Assembly (NCBI GenBank): GCA_043811005.1
Contig: JBDRNO010000284.1
Location: forward strand, 1 to 22,713
Length of the DNA: 22,713 nt
Reading direction: 5' to 3'
Source: JBDRNO01 sp043811005
GTDB lineage: Bacteria; Bacteroidota; Bacteroidia; NORP154
Positions 22,630-22,713 of this stretch are shown piece by piece. Position numbers and translations under genes: made by a program. Positions within the stretch are counted from its first letter, which is position 1; every line of letters starts with the position of its first letter. The notes beneath the pieces are model-generated. The model saw only the letters and a list, made by a program, of their open reading frames with translations. It was not told the origin of the DNA and ran no database searches.

Positions 22630-22713
22630 AGTTAATTATATTATGACGTAAACAGTTGTTTTTAGTAATATTAACAATAGTGTCCGACTAAACTTCCGTA
22701 AGGCAGATACAGA
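22630..22713. other. Non-coding flank right of the insertion sequence
   Basis: These 84 bases are AT-rich and contain no credible reading frame, RNA or repeat. If the insertion sequence is removed, this stretch would join the adhesin leader at 21600 and would be part of the former upstream region of that operon. Confidence 0.5.

Noticed and set aside
22680..22713. GTGTCCGACTAAAC as the end of a second insertion sequence
   Set aside because: No partner end or transposase is visible within the window, so it cannot be supported.

Overview
The window looks like a chromosomal segment of a gliding or type IX-secreting member of the phylum Bacteroidota. The evidence is a giant SprB-repeat adhesin with a CHU_C-type C-terminal sorting domain, a PorP/SprF-family partner and a PorE-like OmpA lipoprotein. 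The lipoprotein signal peptides, AT-rich intergenic regions without Shine-Dalgarno sequences and a few TAnnTTTG-like promoter elements fit that phylum. No tRNA, rRNA or CRISPR array was found.

Layout, left to right. (1) Positions 1-2562 hold housekeeping metabolism: a monofunctional aspartokinase on the minus strand, cut by the window edge, diverges from a class I fructose-1,6-bisphosphatase. The 207-bp gap between them contains a perfect 19-bp inverted repeat. (2) Positions 2718-6509 hold a plus-strand pair: a lipoprotein serine hydrolase with a class A beta-lactamase fold signature, then, 3 nt later, a large membrane protein that joins an NTT-like (ATP/ADP translocase-like) transporter to a long HEAT-repeat tail. 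A fragment of a Na+/Ca2+ antiporter gene sits directly behind it in another frame, so the end of this gene is a recombination scar. (3) Positions 6692-8302 look more GC-rich by eye. They hold a small hypothetical gene and a second secreted SxxK serine hydrolase. (4) Positions 8307-11213 encode an exported protein with a phosphohistidine domain followed by a PPDK-type ATP-grasp domain, the order found in glucan water dikinases. It lies 4 nt upstream of the second hydrolase and probably shares its transcript. (5) Positions 11356-21535 form a tightly packed minus-strand operon: 2446-aa adhesin, PorP/SprF-like protein, PorE-like OmpA lipoprotein, with gaps of 5 and 2 nt. (6) Positions 21600-22629 are an IS982-family insertion sequence about 65 bp upstream of the adhesin start, with a transposase gene broken by an in-frame stop.

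How the parts work together. The adhesin operon encodes a surface filament, an outer-membrane partner that probably helps export or anchor it, and a peptidoglycan-tethered lipoprotein. The G9 tract inside the adhesin gene and the insertion sequence at its promoter could both change its expression. The dikinase-like/hydrolase pair is the best candidate for an undescribed function: both products carry export signals, yet one has the catalytic signatures of an ATP-dependent phosphotransferase, and the sequence does not name a substrate.
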